From contig NZ_JXDG01000033.1 in the NCBI RefSeq assembly GCF_000820515.1, forward strand, positions 1 through 64,000: a stretch of 64,000 nucleotides of DNA, read 5' to 3'. The notes under the pieces were generated by a model, which saw only the letters and a program-made list of their open reading frames with translations, was not told the DNA's origin and searched no databases. The position numbers and the translations under genes are program-made. Shown in pieces: positions 48,477 through 59,100 of the stretch. This DNA comes from Pseudomonas batumici (GTDB taxonomy: Bacteria; Pseudomonadota; Gammaproteobacteria; Pseudomonadales; Pseudomonadaceae). Positions within the stretch are counted from its first letter, which is position 1. The number at the start of each line of letters is the position of its first letter.

Positions 48477-50075
48477 TGTTGAAAAAGTAGCTCCCCTGTC
48501 TGGCCTGCGGCAAAATCTCTGCATTGGCCAGCAGGGAAGCACGCAGCATGATGGGACAGTTATCGAGTGGGCAGGAGCGCCTGTTTTACTCGTTCAACCT
48601 TGAAGATCACATCCCAGCCAATCACCTTCTGCGCAGCATTGATCAGTGCCTCGATCTGAGCGACCTGCGCCATTACCTCAACGATTTCTATAGCCCGATT
48701 GGGCGTCCTTCAATTGATCCTGAGCTGATGATTCGCATGCTGATCGTGGGCTATTGCTACGGCATTCGCTCAGAGCGGCGGCTGTGCGAAGAGGCCCATT
48801 TGAACCTGGCGTATCGCTGGTTCTGCCGGTTGAGCCTCGAAGATGAAGTCCCCAATCACTCGACCTTTTCCAAAAATCGACATGGCCGTTTTCGGGACAG
48901 CGATCTGTTTCGCTGGTTGTTCAATGAGGTGCTGCGTCGCTGTATGGAGGCAGGCTTGGTCAAGGGCGAGGGGTTTGCCGTGGACGCCAGCATCATCAAA
49001 GCGGATGCCAGTCGGCAGCGCGGCGTACCGGGAGATGAGCAGGTCAACTGGAGCGATCCGTCGCTGAGCACCCGCGCCGTGCGTGAGTACCTTGAGGCAC
49101 TCGATGAGGAGGCTCTGGCCGAAACGCTACCGAAACGCCTATCGCTGACGGATCCTCAAGCCCGCTGGACCGCAGCTCCAGGTGGCCCAGCGTTCTACGC
49201 TTACTCCACCAATTATCTGATCGATACCGAGCACGGTGTCATCGTGGATGTGGAACCCACACCGGCTCATCGCACCGCCGAAGTCGAGAGCACCAAGACA
49301 ATGATCGACCGCGTCGAAGCGCAGTTCGACATCAAGCCGGAACGCCTCATCGGCGACACCGCTTACGGTACGGCGCCAATGCTGGCCTGGATGGTGGAAG
49401 AAAAAGACATCGAGCCGCATGTGCCGGTGTGGGACAAAACCGAGCGCAAGAACGACAGTTTTTCGAGCACCGATTTCCACTGGGATGAAGAAACTGAGGA
49501 GTATCGGTGTCCAGCCGGCAACGCGTTGCGCAGCGAATGGCGAGCTTTCAAGAACGAGCGTTCGCACGTCACCAAAGCCAACACCATCATCTTCCGCTCC
49601 AGACAGACCGACTGCGCAACATGTCCGATGAAAGCCAAGTGCTGCCCGAACACTTCATTTCGCAAGATCGCTCGCAGCGTCCATGAAGCTGCTCGTGATG
49701 TGGCTCGGCGCATCGCCGCGACGCCGGAGTACGTGCGCTCTCGCCACGAACGTAAGAAGGTCGAAATGTTGTTTGCCCACCTCAAGCGCATCCTGAAATT
49801 GGATCGATTGCGACTACGTGGCATGAGTGGCGCGACCGATGAGTTCACGCTGGCGGCCTCGGTACAGAACCTGCGGCGATTGGCCAAACTTACGTCTCAA
49901 GGGCCGCCAGCAACGGGATAGGTGCGCCTGCACTAAGCAAAAAACCTCCAACTAACCCAATAACAGAGCAGCAAAGCTCAACGAAGGGCCGACAAACCAC
50001 TCAGTGTGGTGAGTAGGTTCTCCGGTGGCGGTCGCGCCTGAACTCAGACGAGCTGAAAATCTGACTTTTTCAACA
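48477..50075 (+). mobile_element. IS1182-family insertion sequence
   Basis: The 12-bp ends TGTTGAAAAAGT (48477-48488) and ACTTTTTCAACA (50064-50075) bound about 1.6 kb with one transposase gene. The inverted match continues outwards to CCGATTC/GAATCGG, so either the true ends are longer (19 bp) or the element went into a palindromic target. I see no direct target duplication. The sequence on both sides (CGACCCGAAGCTGCC left, GGTCGAAAGCGGCC right) belongs to the dispersed island repeat, so the IS landed inside one copy. Confidence 0.85.
48548..49921 (+). CDS. IS1182-family transposase
   Basis: 457 aa from MMGQLSSGQERLFYSFNLED. The N-terminal DUF772-type domain has DPELMIRMLIVGYCYGIRSERRL; the DDE parts are GFAVDASIIKADAS, LIGDTAYGTAPMLAWM and the late HERKKVEMLFAHLKRIL. 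It appears full length and intact, so the element may still move. An in-frame TTG at 48524 is less likely than ATG 48548. Confidence 0.93.
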   Translation: MMGQLSSGQERLFYSFNLEDHIPANHLLRSIDQCLDLSDLRHYLNDFYSPIGRPSIDPELMIRMLIVGYCYGIRSERRLCEEAHLNLAYRWFCRLSLEDEVPNHSTFSKNRHGRFRDSDLFRWLFNEVLRRCMEAGLVKGEGFAVDASIIKADASRQRGVPGDEQVNWSDPSLSTRAVREYLEALDEEALAETLPKRLSLTDPQARWTAAPGGPAFYAYSTNYLIDTEHGVIVDVEPTPAHRTAEVESTKTMIDRVEAQFDIKPERLIGDTAYGTAPMLAWMVEEKDIEPHVPVWDKTERKNDSFSSTDFHWDEETEEYRCPAGNALRSEWRAFKNERSHVTKANTIIFRSRQTDCATCPMKAKCCPNTSFRKIARSVHEAARDVARRIAATPEYVRSRHERKKVEMLFAHLKRILKLDRLRLRGMSGATDEFTLAASVQNLRRLAKLTSQGPPATG

Positions 50076-50101
50076 GAATCGGTCGAAAGCGGCCAACCAG
50101 C

Positions 50102-50228
50102 AGCTGAAAATCAAGCTGGTCACCCGCAAGCCAGACGATTGCCAATATGAATTCTCTTGATAGACCGCTTTCGGCCAGAAGCTACCCTTAATCACAGGCA
50201 GTATTCGGCCTAAGCGGCCATTTCGTGG
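50102..50228. repeat. Dispersed repeat, two-part copy
   Basis: The part AAAATCAAGCTGGTC ... GCAAGCCAGACGATTGCCAATATGAA (50105-50150) recurs at about 52083-52127 with few changes. The part GACCGCTTTCGGCCAGAAGC follows. The 50076-50261 gap contains no gene other than this repeat. Confidence 0.55.
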
Positions 50229-50261
50229 TGATCAATTTCACCCTCTAGGAAGCCTATTCGG

Positions 50262-51869
50262 ATGCACAACAAGCCTGGCCGAAATGATCCTTGCCCTTGC
50301 GGTAGCGGCCGCAAGCTCAAAAAATGTCATGGGTCCATCGACAATCTCGACATGGTGCTGAAGCTGAATGGACCGCGCATGCGCCAGGAGATGCAGATGA
50401 CACTTGCTCGTCATGAAGCCCAAGAGTTTCAGAGGCGTGAGCAGCAGGGCCTCGGTAGGCCGATCATTTCCACTGAGTTCCATGATCACAGAATCATAGC
50501 CGTCGGTCAGGCGATACATTTCTCACAGAAGTGGAAAACGTTTCACGACTTCCTGAACGACTACCCGAAGATCGTCTTAGGTAGAGAATGGTGGACGTCA
50601 GAGGGAAGCAAGCCTCCAAAAGAGCGACACCGTATTCTCACCTGGGCGGTCCGCAGCTATGAGCACTCGAAAGCTCACATGGAACAGATGGGGACAGGTG
50701 TTCCTCAGCCGATGACGGGGGCTATTGGTGCCTATATGCGCTTCGCATATGACCTTTACAGCCTGAAGCACGCCATCGAGGTCCAGAAGCTGCTTATCGA
50801 CCGAATCAAATGCCCCGAGAACTTCCCCGGCGCGTTGTATGAGGTGCGGGTCGCCGCCGCCCTGCTCCGGGCAGGCTTCAGCCTGCAGCCCCAAGATGAA
50901 ACTGACAGACGTACTACTCACGTTGAGTTCATCGCTACGGACACTAAGTCCGGTGCGATCTACGCCGTTGAGGCCAAGCGACGAGAAGGGGCGCGGATGA
51001 AAATCAACAGACAAATGAATCGCGCTTTGAGCAAAAAGTCGGATCATCCTCGCATTGTTTTCATTGACACAAACGACGGACGCCTGGAACTGGGCAGAGG
51101 CCAGCCTAATCCTGTAGCGCTTGTGGAGGCTGAAAACCTCTTAAAGCTATATGAGCGAGATCCTACTGGGCAAAAGCTTCCGCAGGCATATGTCATAGTC
51201 ACCTACGATCCAGAGGAGCATCACCTTGATGCCATTGATCTGCCTTCCGGAGTGCTGCTATGGGGCTTCCACCTCGAAGATCTTCACCCCGGGCTGAAAA
51301 ACCTGCTTCAACAGGTCAAAATCAGGCGTCGGCATGCGCCAGTCTTTGCGCTGCTGGAGTCCATGCAGAAGCACCGGCGCATTCCCGCTACGTTCGATGG
51401 AGAGGCCGAGTCGTTCTCTGGTGGAGTTCCCAAGGCACGGCTACAGGTTGGTCAGCGGATGGAGGTACCAGGACCTAACGGAACGCAGATCGAGGCGACG
51501 CTAGAGAATTGCGTCGTCATGCCGAAGTCGAGAGAGGCATTTTGTGTCGCTTGCAGCGACGATCAACAGCGCTTCATAGTCAAGATTCCGTTGACGGATG
51601 ATGAACTAAAGGCCCACGCCCAGCACCCTAAGACCTTCTTTGGAGTTATTGATAGGAATGCTGGCCGCTCTTGTCCGAAGACTGACTTGGACTGGTTCGA
51701 CTTCCTCTGGGAAACATACTCGAGCAGCACAAAAGAAAAACTGATCGAGCTCATGGACCATGCGCCTGACGTTGAACGATTGAAGGAGATGACCCAAGAG
51801 GACTTGGCCGACGAATATTGCGCTCGAATGGCAAGCGCAATGATGGAAGCGCATATGGAAAAGATGTGA
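50262..51869 (+). CDS. SEC-C zinc motif protein with PD-(D/E)xK-like domain
   Basis: 535 aa. The N-terminus is a SEC-C zinc knuckle (GRNDPCPCGSGRKLKKCHG, with C11, C13, C22 and H23), as at the end of SecA. In the middle, LYEVRVAAALLRAGFSLQ and then VEFIATDTKSGAIYAVEAKRREG (E222 ... E237-x-K239) looks like a PD-(D/E)xK nuclease core. The C-terminal 200 residues are not recognised. SEC-C motifs often tether nucleases or toxins in accessory loci. It sits alone between two repeat blocks just after the IS. Confidence 0.7.
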   Translation: MHNKPGRNDPCPCGSGRKLKKCHGSIDNLDMVLKLNGPRMRQEMQMTLARHEAQEFQRREQQGLGRPIISTEFHDHRIIAVGQAIHFSQKWKTFHDFLNDYPKIVLGREWWTSEGSKPPKERHRILTWAVRSYEHSKAHMEQMGTGVPQPMTGAIGAYMRFAYDLYSLKHAIEVQKLLIDRIKCPENFPGALYEVRVAAALLRAGFSLQPQDETDRRTTHVEFIATDTKSGAIYAVEAKRREGARMKINRQMNRALSKKSDHPRIVFIDTNDGRLELGRGQPNPVALVEAENLLKLYERDPTGQKLPQAYVIVTYDPEEHHLDAIDLPSGVLLWGFHLEDLHPGLKNLLQQVKIRRRHAPVFALLESMQKHRRIPATFDGEAESFSGGVPKARLQVGQRMEVPGPNGTQIEATLENCVVMPKSREAFCVACSDDQQRFIVKIPLTDDELKAHAQHPKTFFGVIDRNAGRSCPKTDLDWFDFLWETYSSSTKEKLIELMDHAPDVERLKEMTQEDLADEYCARMASAMMEAHMEKM

Positions 51870-52221
51870 CCCATTCTCCGGCTCTAGCCCCGCAAAATTC
51901 TAGTGCCTGAGGACGACGAGCGTCATCGCCCTTGAATAAGCTTGGAATGCTCCCACGAATCGGCTCATCCTATTTCTCACAACGATTGAACGACCGCTTT
52001 CCGCATTCGAGATTGTGCCTCCAAATGTCCGCACCGGGTCGAAAGCGCTCTCCCATGCCGGCTCCGCCCACCAGGCTGCAGTGAAATCAAGCTAATCTCT
52101 AGCAAGCCAGATGATGGGCAATATGAAATCAACAACCCAATTGTGGCATTAGTGATACCAATATGTCACCATCACTTAGTCCGGGATATCTTCCCCCCTG
52201 CTCAAGTTCGGATGCATTGAT
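51870..52221. other. 352-base gap with repeat fragments
   Basis: No gene is seen. It carries GACCGCTTTCCGCATTCGAG at 51989-52008 and AAATCAAGCTAATC ... GCAAGCCAGATGATGGGCAATATGAA at 52084-52127, both copies of repeats found at 50102-50228. The AlbA_2 gene's ribosome site is not obvious. Confidence 0.4.
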
Positions 52222-53346
52222 ATGGATGACGCGCTAATTGAAAAGTTGTTGTATATGGGAGAGGGAGTAAGCCTAGATTATAAACAGCAACAGTATGTGG
52301 TTAATGGAAAGGACCTTAAGGCCAAATCAGAGTTGCTCAAAGACATTTTGGCCTTTGCTAACGCCTGGCGCTCAGAGGATGCGCACATTTTGATAGGCGT
52401 TAGCAACTCACGTGAAGTCATAGGTCTAGATCATGACCCTGACGACTCACGACTACAGCAGTTCATAAATAGCAAGACCAACCACCCTATTGATTTCTCG
52501 TATCGCTCCCTTACTTACAAGGGAGTAAAATTGGGTCTTTTTACTATCCCTCAGCAATTGCGCCCTGTTTACTCAAATAGCGATTATGGCATCGTTACTG
52601 CCCACACAGTATATGTTCGTCGCGGGTCATCAACAGCAAACGCGGACCCGACAGAAATCGCCCGAATGGGAATCGCTCAATTAAATCCATCAAATAATTT
52701 AGTGCGCAAACCAGAACTAGACATAAAGTTAGTTTCGGACGACGATGAAAACATTGATTTTTTGAGTTTCAAATACGTAAAACTCAAACTACTGGATTAT
52801 CCAGACTACAAATCCCTCCCGGAGAGGCCCAGCGCTTACTCTATGCCCTCGCTACATTTTGACAATGAAAATTATTACAGGGATCTCGCATCTTATTATA
52901 AAAAAAGACTCGGCCTATTTAAGCTTCAACTATGCATCACCAACTCCGGCAGTGGTTACGCTGATGACGTTCGCATCTATGCAGAATTGACCGGCTGGAA
53001 AAATGGCAACGTACTCCTTGGCACAGAACTAGATACCCTCCCAGAAAAGTCACTCTCACCAGGGCGCATTCGCTATGAAGGAGTCACCGCGACTGATCCT
53101 TCAGTCGACATATTTCCAAAAAAAGACAAAACAATTATACTTTTTCATGTCGGAAAAATACATAGCGGAGAAAGCGTATTGACTTCCGCCGTCTTTCTTG
53201 ACTCCCCGCCTACCGAACTGGAGTGTATTTTCATAAAAATATTATCAGATCAATTGCCTGCACCTAAGGAAATTACAATTCCGGCCACAATTGTATTCAA
53301 TGAGGTTGATCTAACCTTTGAGATATTAAAAAAAGGATTGAAGTGA
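52222..53346 (+). CDS. AlbA_2 / Schlafen-like domain protein
   Basis: 374 aa. Residues 1-150 are an AlbA_2 (Schlafen AAA_4-type) domain: GEGVSLDYKQQQY, KDILAFANAWRSEDAHILIGVSNSREVIGL and VYVRRGSSTANADPTEIARM. The last 200 residues are strand-rich and unassigned. Schlafen-type domains bind or cut RNA and occur in anti-phage proteins; here the role is unproven. The gene is distinctly AT-rich with AAA/ATA codons rare in the core genes, a sign of transfer. Confidence 0.75.
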   Translation: MDDALIEKLLYMGEGVSLDYKQQQYVVNGKDLKAKSELLKDILAFANAWRSEDAHILIGVSNSREVIGLDHDPDDSRLQQFINSKTNHPIDFSYRSLTYKGVKLGLFTIPQQLRPVYSNSDYGIVTAHTVYVRRGSSTANADPTEIARMGIAQLNPSNNLVRKPELDIKLVSDDDENIDFLSFKYVKLKLLDYPDYKSLPERPSAYSMPSLHFDNENYYRDLASYYKKRLGLFKLQLCITNSGSGYADDVRIYAELTGWKNGNVLLGTELDTLPEKSLSPGRIRYEGVTATDPSVDIFPKKDKTIILFHVGKIHSGESVLTSAVFLDSPPTELECIFIKILSDQLPAPKEITIPATIVFNEVDLTFEILKKGLK

Positions 53347-53508
53347 AGCCGTGTTTGACCAAAAGGTGACAGATTTATTTTCTCAGTTGCCTAATATCGA
53401 CGTTTGCTGGATTTCTGCGACACCAAATAAACCCGTCCCCTTTTCGGGGACGTTGCGGCATGTTATGCCATCTAGTCCGCACTCGGAAAAATTCACCTGA
53501 GGAAAACT

Positions 53509-53988
53509 ATGACAGACGATGAATTTGAAACGTTTCTAGTAATGGTGATGGACGAACTGTTACTGAAACAAGCGAAGCTAAACCGGATTTATGCACTTGG
53601 AGAGATGGCGCGCTGGTGGTTCGAGCAAGGCACTGGCACAGTCCAATTCTTCGATAACAGTGACAGGCTGGTAGTCGAGGCAGAAGTCGTGAGCATAGGA
53701 AGCTTCTCGATCAAAACGTGTAGTTGGAAATGGGCATGGAGCAATCCCTCGATTGAGCCTGCATTACGCCAAGCAGCGCTCCCGCTGAAGCAACTCCAAG
53801 CCATTACGGGGCTTGATCTATTCGGGAACGAACAGGCATTTTCAATTCAAGACGAAACGATGGCATGGGAGCTGGCAGCCTCGGCGGTTCATTACTTAAA
53901 GGCCGCAGGGTGCTACCGGGCACCAACTTCTTCTGAGGGCCCCAACACCTATCTGGCAATCACGTCTATAAAGGTTCTTGGCGACTGA
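53509..53988 (+). CDS. DUF6882-like protein
   Basis: 159 aa. FEQGTGTVQFFDNSDRLVVEAEVVSIGSFSIKTCSWKWAWSN and the late AWELAASAVHYLKAAGCYRAP fit my memory of DUF6882. Such proteins have one compact alpha/beta domain of unknown role, sometimes next to toxins as possible immunity proteins. ATG with TGAGGAAA upstream. It is preceded by a CGTCCCC/GGGGACG hairpin (53430-53448). Confidence 0.6.
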   Translation: MTDDEFETFLVMVMDELLLKQAKLNRIYALGEMARWWFEQGTGTVQFFDNSDRLVVEAEVVSIGSFSIKTCSWKWAWSNPSIEPALRQAALPLKQLQAITGLDLFGNEQAFSIQDETMAWELAASAVHYLKAAGCYRAPTSSEGPNTYLAITSIKVLGD

Positions 53989-54136
53989 AGTCTTTGGTTA
54001 GCTGCCTATCGCCAGGGGCCGCTATGGGTCGATTGCACCCTTTGTTCTCTATTTGTGGCGTTGCTGACAAAAAGTAGATAATTTGATGAGCCCGGTCAGC
54101 GGGATTATCACTCAAATTTCAAAACAAGGAAGTGCA

Positions 54137-54640
54137 ATGGGCGTCCCACTCCCCCTCTGGCTCATTCTCACGGGCGTGACCGCTTACGTTGCGAGTACAC
54201 GCGGGCGATCAGGGCCAAGATGGTTTGCAATCGGGCTTTTCCTTCCCGGCGTAGCCCTGATCGCCGTGTTGTTAATGCCACGGCTGGCAAAGACCGGTGT
54301 TGACGCTCTAGTGCACGAAGTTCTGCGCCCCTGCCCTGCCTGCACCCAAACCATCAAAGCTGCAGCCTCACGATGTAAGCGCTGCGGAGCCGAAGTGGAG
54401 CCTATCGCCCTGAGAAATCGCAGCGGCTGGGTAGCACGTATTACTGCCCATACCGATGAGGAATTTGAACGGATGGCTGCACAGATGACGCTAATGGACA
54501 TACCAACAATTCTCGATGAAGCGCCCCACGTTTTCGCAGGCCCGTTTGAAGAAAAGGCCGAGGCGCAGAACATGCTCAAATACCTGAAGTCCAACCATGA
54601 CCTGGATGGACTGGTGACCTGGCGGTCAGTGACTAGGTAA
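54137..54640 (+). CDS. Membrane protein with zinc-ribbon motif
   Basis: 167 aa. Two TM segments at the N-terminus (PLWLILTGVTAYVAS; WFAIGLFLPGVALIAVLLM), then a four-cysteine ribbon CPACTQTIKAAASRCKRCG, and a soluble tail with EEFERMAAQMTLMDIP. The start is set by AAGGAAG 6 bases before ATG 54137; an ATG at 54086 is in frame. The function is unknown. Confidence 0.65.
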   Translation: MGVPLPLWLILTGVTAYVASTRGRSGPRWFAIGLFLPGVALIAVLLMPRLAKTGVDALVHEVLRPCPACTQTIKAAASRCKRCGAEVEPIALRNRSGWVARITAHTDEEFERMAAQMTLMDIPTILDEAPHVFAGPFEEKAEAQNMLKYLKSNHDLDGLVTWRSVTR

Positions 54641-54773
54641 CAATACACACTCCCATCATCGCGCCTGACCTGTCTGCATACTTTGCTTACATGGAAACCG
54701 CAACACGCATAGCTAAGCAGGAAAAGCAGACTTGGGTCTAGCAGAAAACGACCCAAAGCTGCCTCTCAGAGAG

Positions 54774-55100
54774 CTAAAACTGAGGTTGCCACTCGTCAAA
54801 CAGAGTCCAGCCATGGCAAATGCAGTCAAAGTCTTTTGCCGTAAAAAATAATACAAGTTCCTCTGGGTCAAATTTTTTATACAGCCAGTGTCCAGAAACA
54901 GGGCCTCTCGTTATCACGTATTCCAAACGGTACTTTTGAATAGCTCCAGAACTGAAGGAGACTGAATTCAACTCAAATCTGGCACCTTGGTTGAGCGCCC
55001 ATAGCTTTCCAATAAGAATATCATCAAGTACCACCTCTTCAGCTGTATCCATCAGATGCCGTGTATGAAGTTTTTTTTGAAGCCTAACGCTTCTGGGCAT
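54774..55100 (-). CDS. Hypothetical protein
   Basis: 108 aa, no signal peptide or TM segment, strand-rich centre (FELNSVSFSSGAIQKYRLEYVITRGP), C-terminal FDCICHGWTLFDEW. No family is recognised. It has AT-rich codon use similar to other island genes. A neighbour on the other strand ends at 54640, leaving a gap with another repeat fragment (AACGACCCAAAGCTGCCTCT). Confidence 0.5.
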   Translation of the reverse strand: MPRSVRLQKKLHTRHLMDTAEEVVLDDILIGKLWALNQGARFELNSVSFSSGAIQKYRLEYVITRGPVSGHWLYKKFDPEELVLFFTAKDFDCICHGWTLFDEWQPQF

Positions 55101-55311
55101 AGATCAACCTACCTATAAACAGTCCGAGCATTGGCAGAATAATACTGGAACGCGGAGATGACCACCTTGGGTCGACTCCCGCCCGTCGTGACAGGCAGAC
55201 GGGCGGCCAGCAGCATCAATATCGTGGTCTGTCCCCGATTGCTCGTCGAGACTTGATTGCGCCAGACAGAGTAGGATTTGGGGCGTGTAAACCGCCCCGT
55301 GCCGATCGCCC

Positions 55312-55617
55312 TCACCCCCATGTTTTTCCGAGCGCGTCCAGACCGGCTCTTTGCAAGTCCTGCGGATTCATGGCAAGACGGAACTTGCAGGTCGCCTCGA
55401 AGTTGAGAAAGAAAGGTTCTGCAAAACTGGGGATTTCAGATGAGTCTTGTACGTTGATCAGGAAAATCCCGCCGCGCATTCCCTCCTGCTCGGTGAAGTA
55501 GGCAGTCTCCGGTTTGATGCTCTCCAGGATACGCCCCATGATTTCGCCGATCTTCCCGGATCTGACGAGAGCGTTGAAGGGTTCATTCGGGAACTCGACC
55601 ATCAGTAGCATTTTCAT
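55312..55617 (-). CDS. Hypothetical protein (DUF3303-like size and layout)
   Basis: 101 aa: MKMLLMVEFPNEPFNALVRSGKIGEIMGRILESIKPETAYFTEQEGMRGG, then FFLNFEATCKFRLAMNPQDLQRAGLD. The beta-alpha-beta-beta layout suggests a small ferredoxin-like dimer (inference). Codon use is like the core genome, not AT-rich. ATG 55620 is equally possible. Confidence 0.6.
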   Translation of the reverse strand: MKMLLMVEFPNEPFNALVRSGKIGEIMGRILESIKPETAYFTEQEGMRGGIFLINVQDSSEIPSFAEPFFLNFEATCKFRLAMNPQDLQRAGLDALGKTWG

Positions 55618-55620
55618 CAT

Positions 55621-56199
55621 TCGATACTCTATTCAAATGGCAGCCTCATCTCCCTACCTTTGCTCCTGACGCTCATGCCGTCAGGACTGCATTCAACCGT
55701 TCCTGCGGTGTGTTAAGCATAGCGAAGCATGAGTTGACGTTCGTCCGGGGCTACGGACGGTCATCAAGCTGCCGTTCGCCATCTACCCAGGCTTTCAGCA
55801 TCCTCGAAATTGCTGACAAGCACACAGGTAAGGAAGAAATGATGCAGAAGGAAGCTCACTGGAAACGCCGCCTTCTGACCCGCGACAGCGGCTTGAACGG
55901 AAACTGAAAGGGTCGCAATCATCAATCGATAGCTGACGGGGCTGGAAGGCTGCTGGCCGGATAGCGACGGCCTACGACCGTCGAAAAGCGGGACACCCAT
56001 TAGCCGGTCTCAAGTCAAGGTTACAAGCCACCGCCCCTCAGCCTCTCCGCCCTGTGCGACCGCGTGGTAGTGGCCAGCGTGTCTCCGATGCTCCACCCAG
56101 GCTGCGTGCAGATAAGGCCTACCCCAGGCCGGCAACCCAATCGGTCGTGGACTGCCAACCCAACGGGGCTAGCCATTCACTGATCAGCAATGCAGATGT
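55621..56199. other. 579-base gap without a supported gene
   Basis: Short frames here have no ribosome sites or recognisable protein. The segment 55982-56014 (CGAAAAGCGGGACACCCATT, then AGCCGGTCTCAAG) is shared with 63046-63076 and looks like the terminal repeat of a lost insertion sequence. The inverted pair TCCGGGGCTACGGA is at 55744-55757. Confidence 0.4.
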
Positions 56200-59100
56200 T
56201 TATTCACGAGAATTGATCATTTGTGGCTGGGTCAGTTGCTTTCCTGCTTTGGACACGTCCAGTACAAATACATCAATCAATCCCATCATTTCATGTGGGA
56301 GAGCAGACTCAATACGATCTTTCAGCTCCTGAGCACTTGCTAATCCATGTGTTTTGCGGCCAGCAACTTTCTCGCCTTGACCGAACCAGAGAACGAGAAA
56401 AATACCTTGTTGCTCAGCATCTGGATGAATGGAGTAGCGCTCATTCAATTGATCCTGAGCAGCGGTATACAGCTCTTTATGCCATTGACCCTTGACTTCT
56501 GTGACGAGTAGCTTTCTTTTACCGCCAATCATTTTGGTTACGGTAAAATCGCTCCGATTAGAGTCTTTTAGCTGATGTTCCGGTGTTACAGAAATACCTT
56601 GGGGCTCAAGCCTCAGATGTAGGCGCTCAGCAATAATTAGCGTTGCGGGCACTTCGCCCAGTCGCTCTTCTTTGTCATAAAAAAGATTTCCCGTGTTGAA
56701 CTCGCCGCCATCTATAGCCTTCTGAAAGCCATGAAGCTCTTCTATGACTAGTTGGCGCAAACCCTCCACAGTGACAACGGCACCATTATCCAAGAGACTC
56801 ACGACTTCTATCGGGGTTGGTGCTACAAAATCTCTAAGTGCTCTTTTTCTTAGCTGACTACTGTGAATACTACTTAAATCTTTATACATATCTTCGAAAC
56901 GATAGTCTGCAAGAAGATGCTCAAGAATCGGCAGAGCGTCATCAGAATCAAAGGAATTTAACGACCAAACCAAGTCTTTAAGAAAACGATACGCGTTTTC
57001 TTCTTTTGGACTTTCTGTACCCCAATGGCTTGGCAAATCGACTCTAGGCCACTGGCTAATAAAAGCGTTCAAGATCGCCTCAATTTTTACAGCTGATAAG
57101 CTTGGCCAAGATGAGTGGTGGAGGTGACTAAACCGACCAGATCGCTCATTTAAAGCAAGAACAGTATCTCTGTCGGCTTGAAGCCACTCCCACTGCGACT
57201 CTGAGATATCGCTGACAAAATATAAAGCCCGCACAAACCAAAATTTCCTTCTCTGATTGAGGTCTTCATTTTCGTTGGCATCAATGTCCGCTGATATTAA
57301 GCCACGGCAGCGCTCATGAATAACTTCTACCAAAGCATCAGGATTTGAAAACTGTGCGGAAATATCAAAGAGCGTATCAAGCGCCCCGAGCGTCAGGTTG
57401 TCAAAACGCCTCAACCACTCAATGGAAAGCCCTGAGCGCAAATGGCTGAATACGTCGTCACTACGTAGCAACCAAATATCAGGGCACTGACACTCGGCAG
57501 ATGCCAGCTGTGGCTCTATGTACCTCCTTAAAAAATCTTCGACACTTGCATGATCAGAAAAGACTCGCCTATCTACTTCGCGTTTGAGCGCGTCTTTCTC
57601 ATCTTTAGTGACAGCACTGTAATTGACATTAATAGTTGCCCGCAATGACTTTAAAAGCTGAGAATCAACCTCATCCAAGCTATGCTTTAGGCGCATGATT
57701 TCTAGGCATGAGGCGAACAGGATCGGCTCCGCCAAATAGCTCTTTGAGGTGCATCTCAATTCCGCGAGCTTTAATAAATCTGGTACATAAGGAGTTATGA
57801 AGGCAAGACAATTTCTCAACCCGATTCGGACAATAGACTCATCGCCAAATTCATCTTTAATTTTATCCGGATGCATCAACACAAGATCTGCGAACCGGAC
57901 AAGACAACCCCAGTGACGACCGGATTCAACAAGCTCCCGATTTTCTTGTACATATTTGATGCTCTCGGCGTGAAAGTTTTGTTGCTTACGCCTGTTACGG
58001 CCTATTTTTCGGAGCAAACGCGGCATACCATGAAGGCGTTCTAATTGCATCGCCGATCTGTTAGTTTTAACCCATTCTCGCATAAATTCAGGCTTCGCCA
58101 GCGCATGACCGCGCAGATGTCGCCGAAAGTTATCCAGACCCCGAGCCTCTCTATTATCGTGTTTTTGGTGGTAAGGAATAAAACTTGCCCACAAGATAGG
58201 ATTATCAGTTTTGAACGCCAAGTCTGCCAAGAATTTGGTATCTTCACTGTATAAGCCAAGACCAGAGTGAGAATGAAAATCAAACTTACGAACTTTGGTT
58301 TCAAAGATGACGTCACGATCTACTAATCCTCCGAACACGTGAGCAATCAATCCTTGACGCAGCTCAGTATCTTCCTGCAATACCTGAACTGCTCTGCTTT
58401 GGCTTGCGGATTTTTTTTGATGGAAGTCTAAATTTTCAATCCATTTCCAAACAAGGCATGGATTATAAGGAGTTGGTGCCAATTCAAAAAAACGATCCAG
58501 CATTGACCCAATGATTTTGCTGACTCCTGTCCTGCATCCGCATTCGTAGCATTCTTTACCGCAAGTGCATACTAAGTCGACGCATAGCTCATCCAATAAC
58601 CACTCGATTATTTCTAGATCTAAAGTCTCGATCAGACGCTTCACGAAATAACGCGTGCCTACCGTACGATCATAATGGTCATATCCACGTGAATAAAGAC
58701 CGGCACAAGAACGATAAAATGCTAAATGAACGGAATGGTCAAATGTATCTGAATACCGCGACCCAATAATTTCGGCTGCAACTCGCAGAGAGACCTGAGT
58801 TGCTTCACCAATAAGAATCATTACATTGGATAAATGATCATGACTGGCTATCTCGAGCAAGCTCTTACTCACAAGCAACCGAGTACTTTCCGATTCCTCT
58901 GGCGCCAGGAGTATTTGCTGCAACTCATTCTCCAGCTGTTCGACAGCCTTCGAACCTACCAAAAGCTCTAGGATAAGATCACGGAGATGCCCTTCATTAC
59001 CAAACTCCAAAATAGGCCGGATCTCATCCATCACATCTTGGGTGAAAAACCCAGCGACACTGAATCGTCTCCAAAAGTCCCCCCTTCGAAAATAAGGATC

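Noticed and set aside
53381-53470. A third attC-like site after the AlbA_2 gene (GCCTAAT ... CGTCCCC-TTTTC-GGGGACG ... GTTATGCC)
   Set aside because: The hairpin and GTTATGCC are suggestive, but the outer arms do not pair well and the sequence does not align with the two convincing sites.
55710-55907. A possible small gene in the 55621-56199 gap
   Set aside because: No ribosome site, no recognisable protein, and mixed composition.
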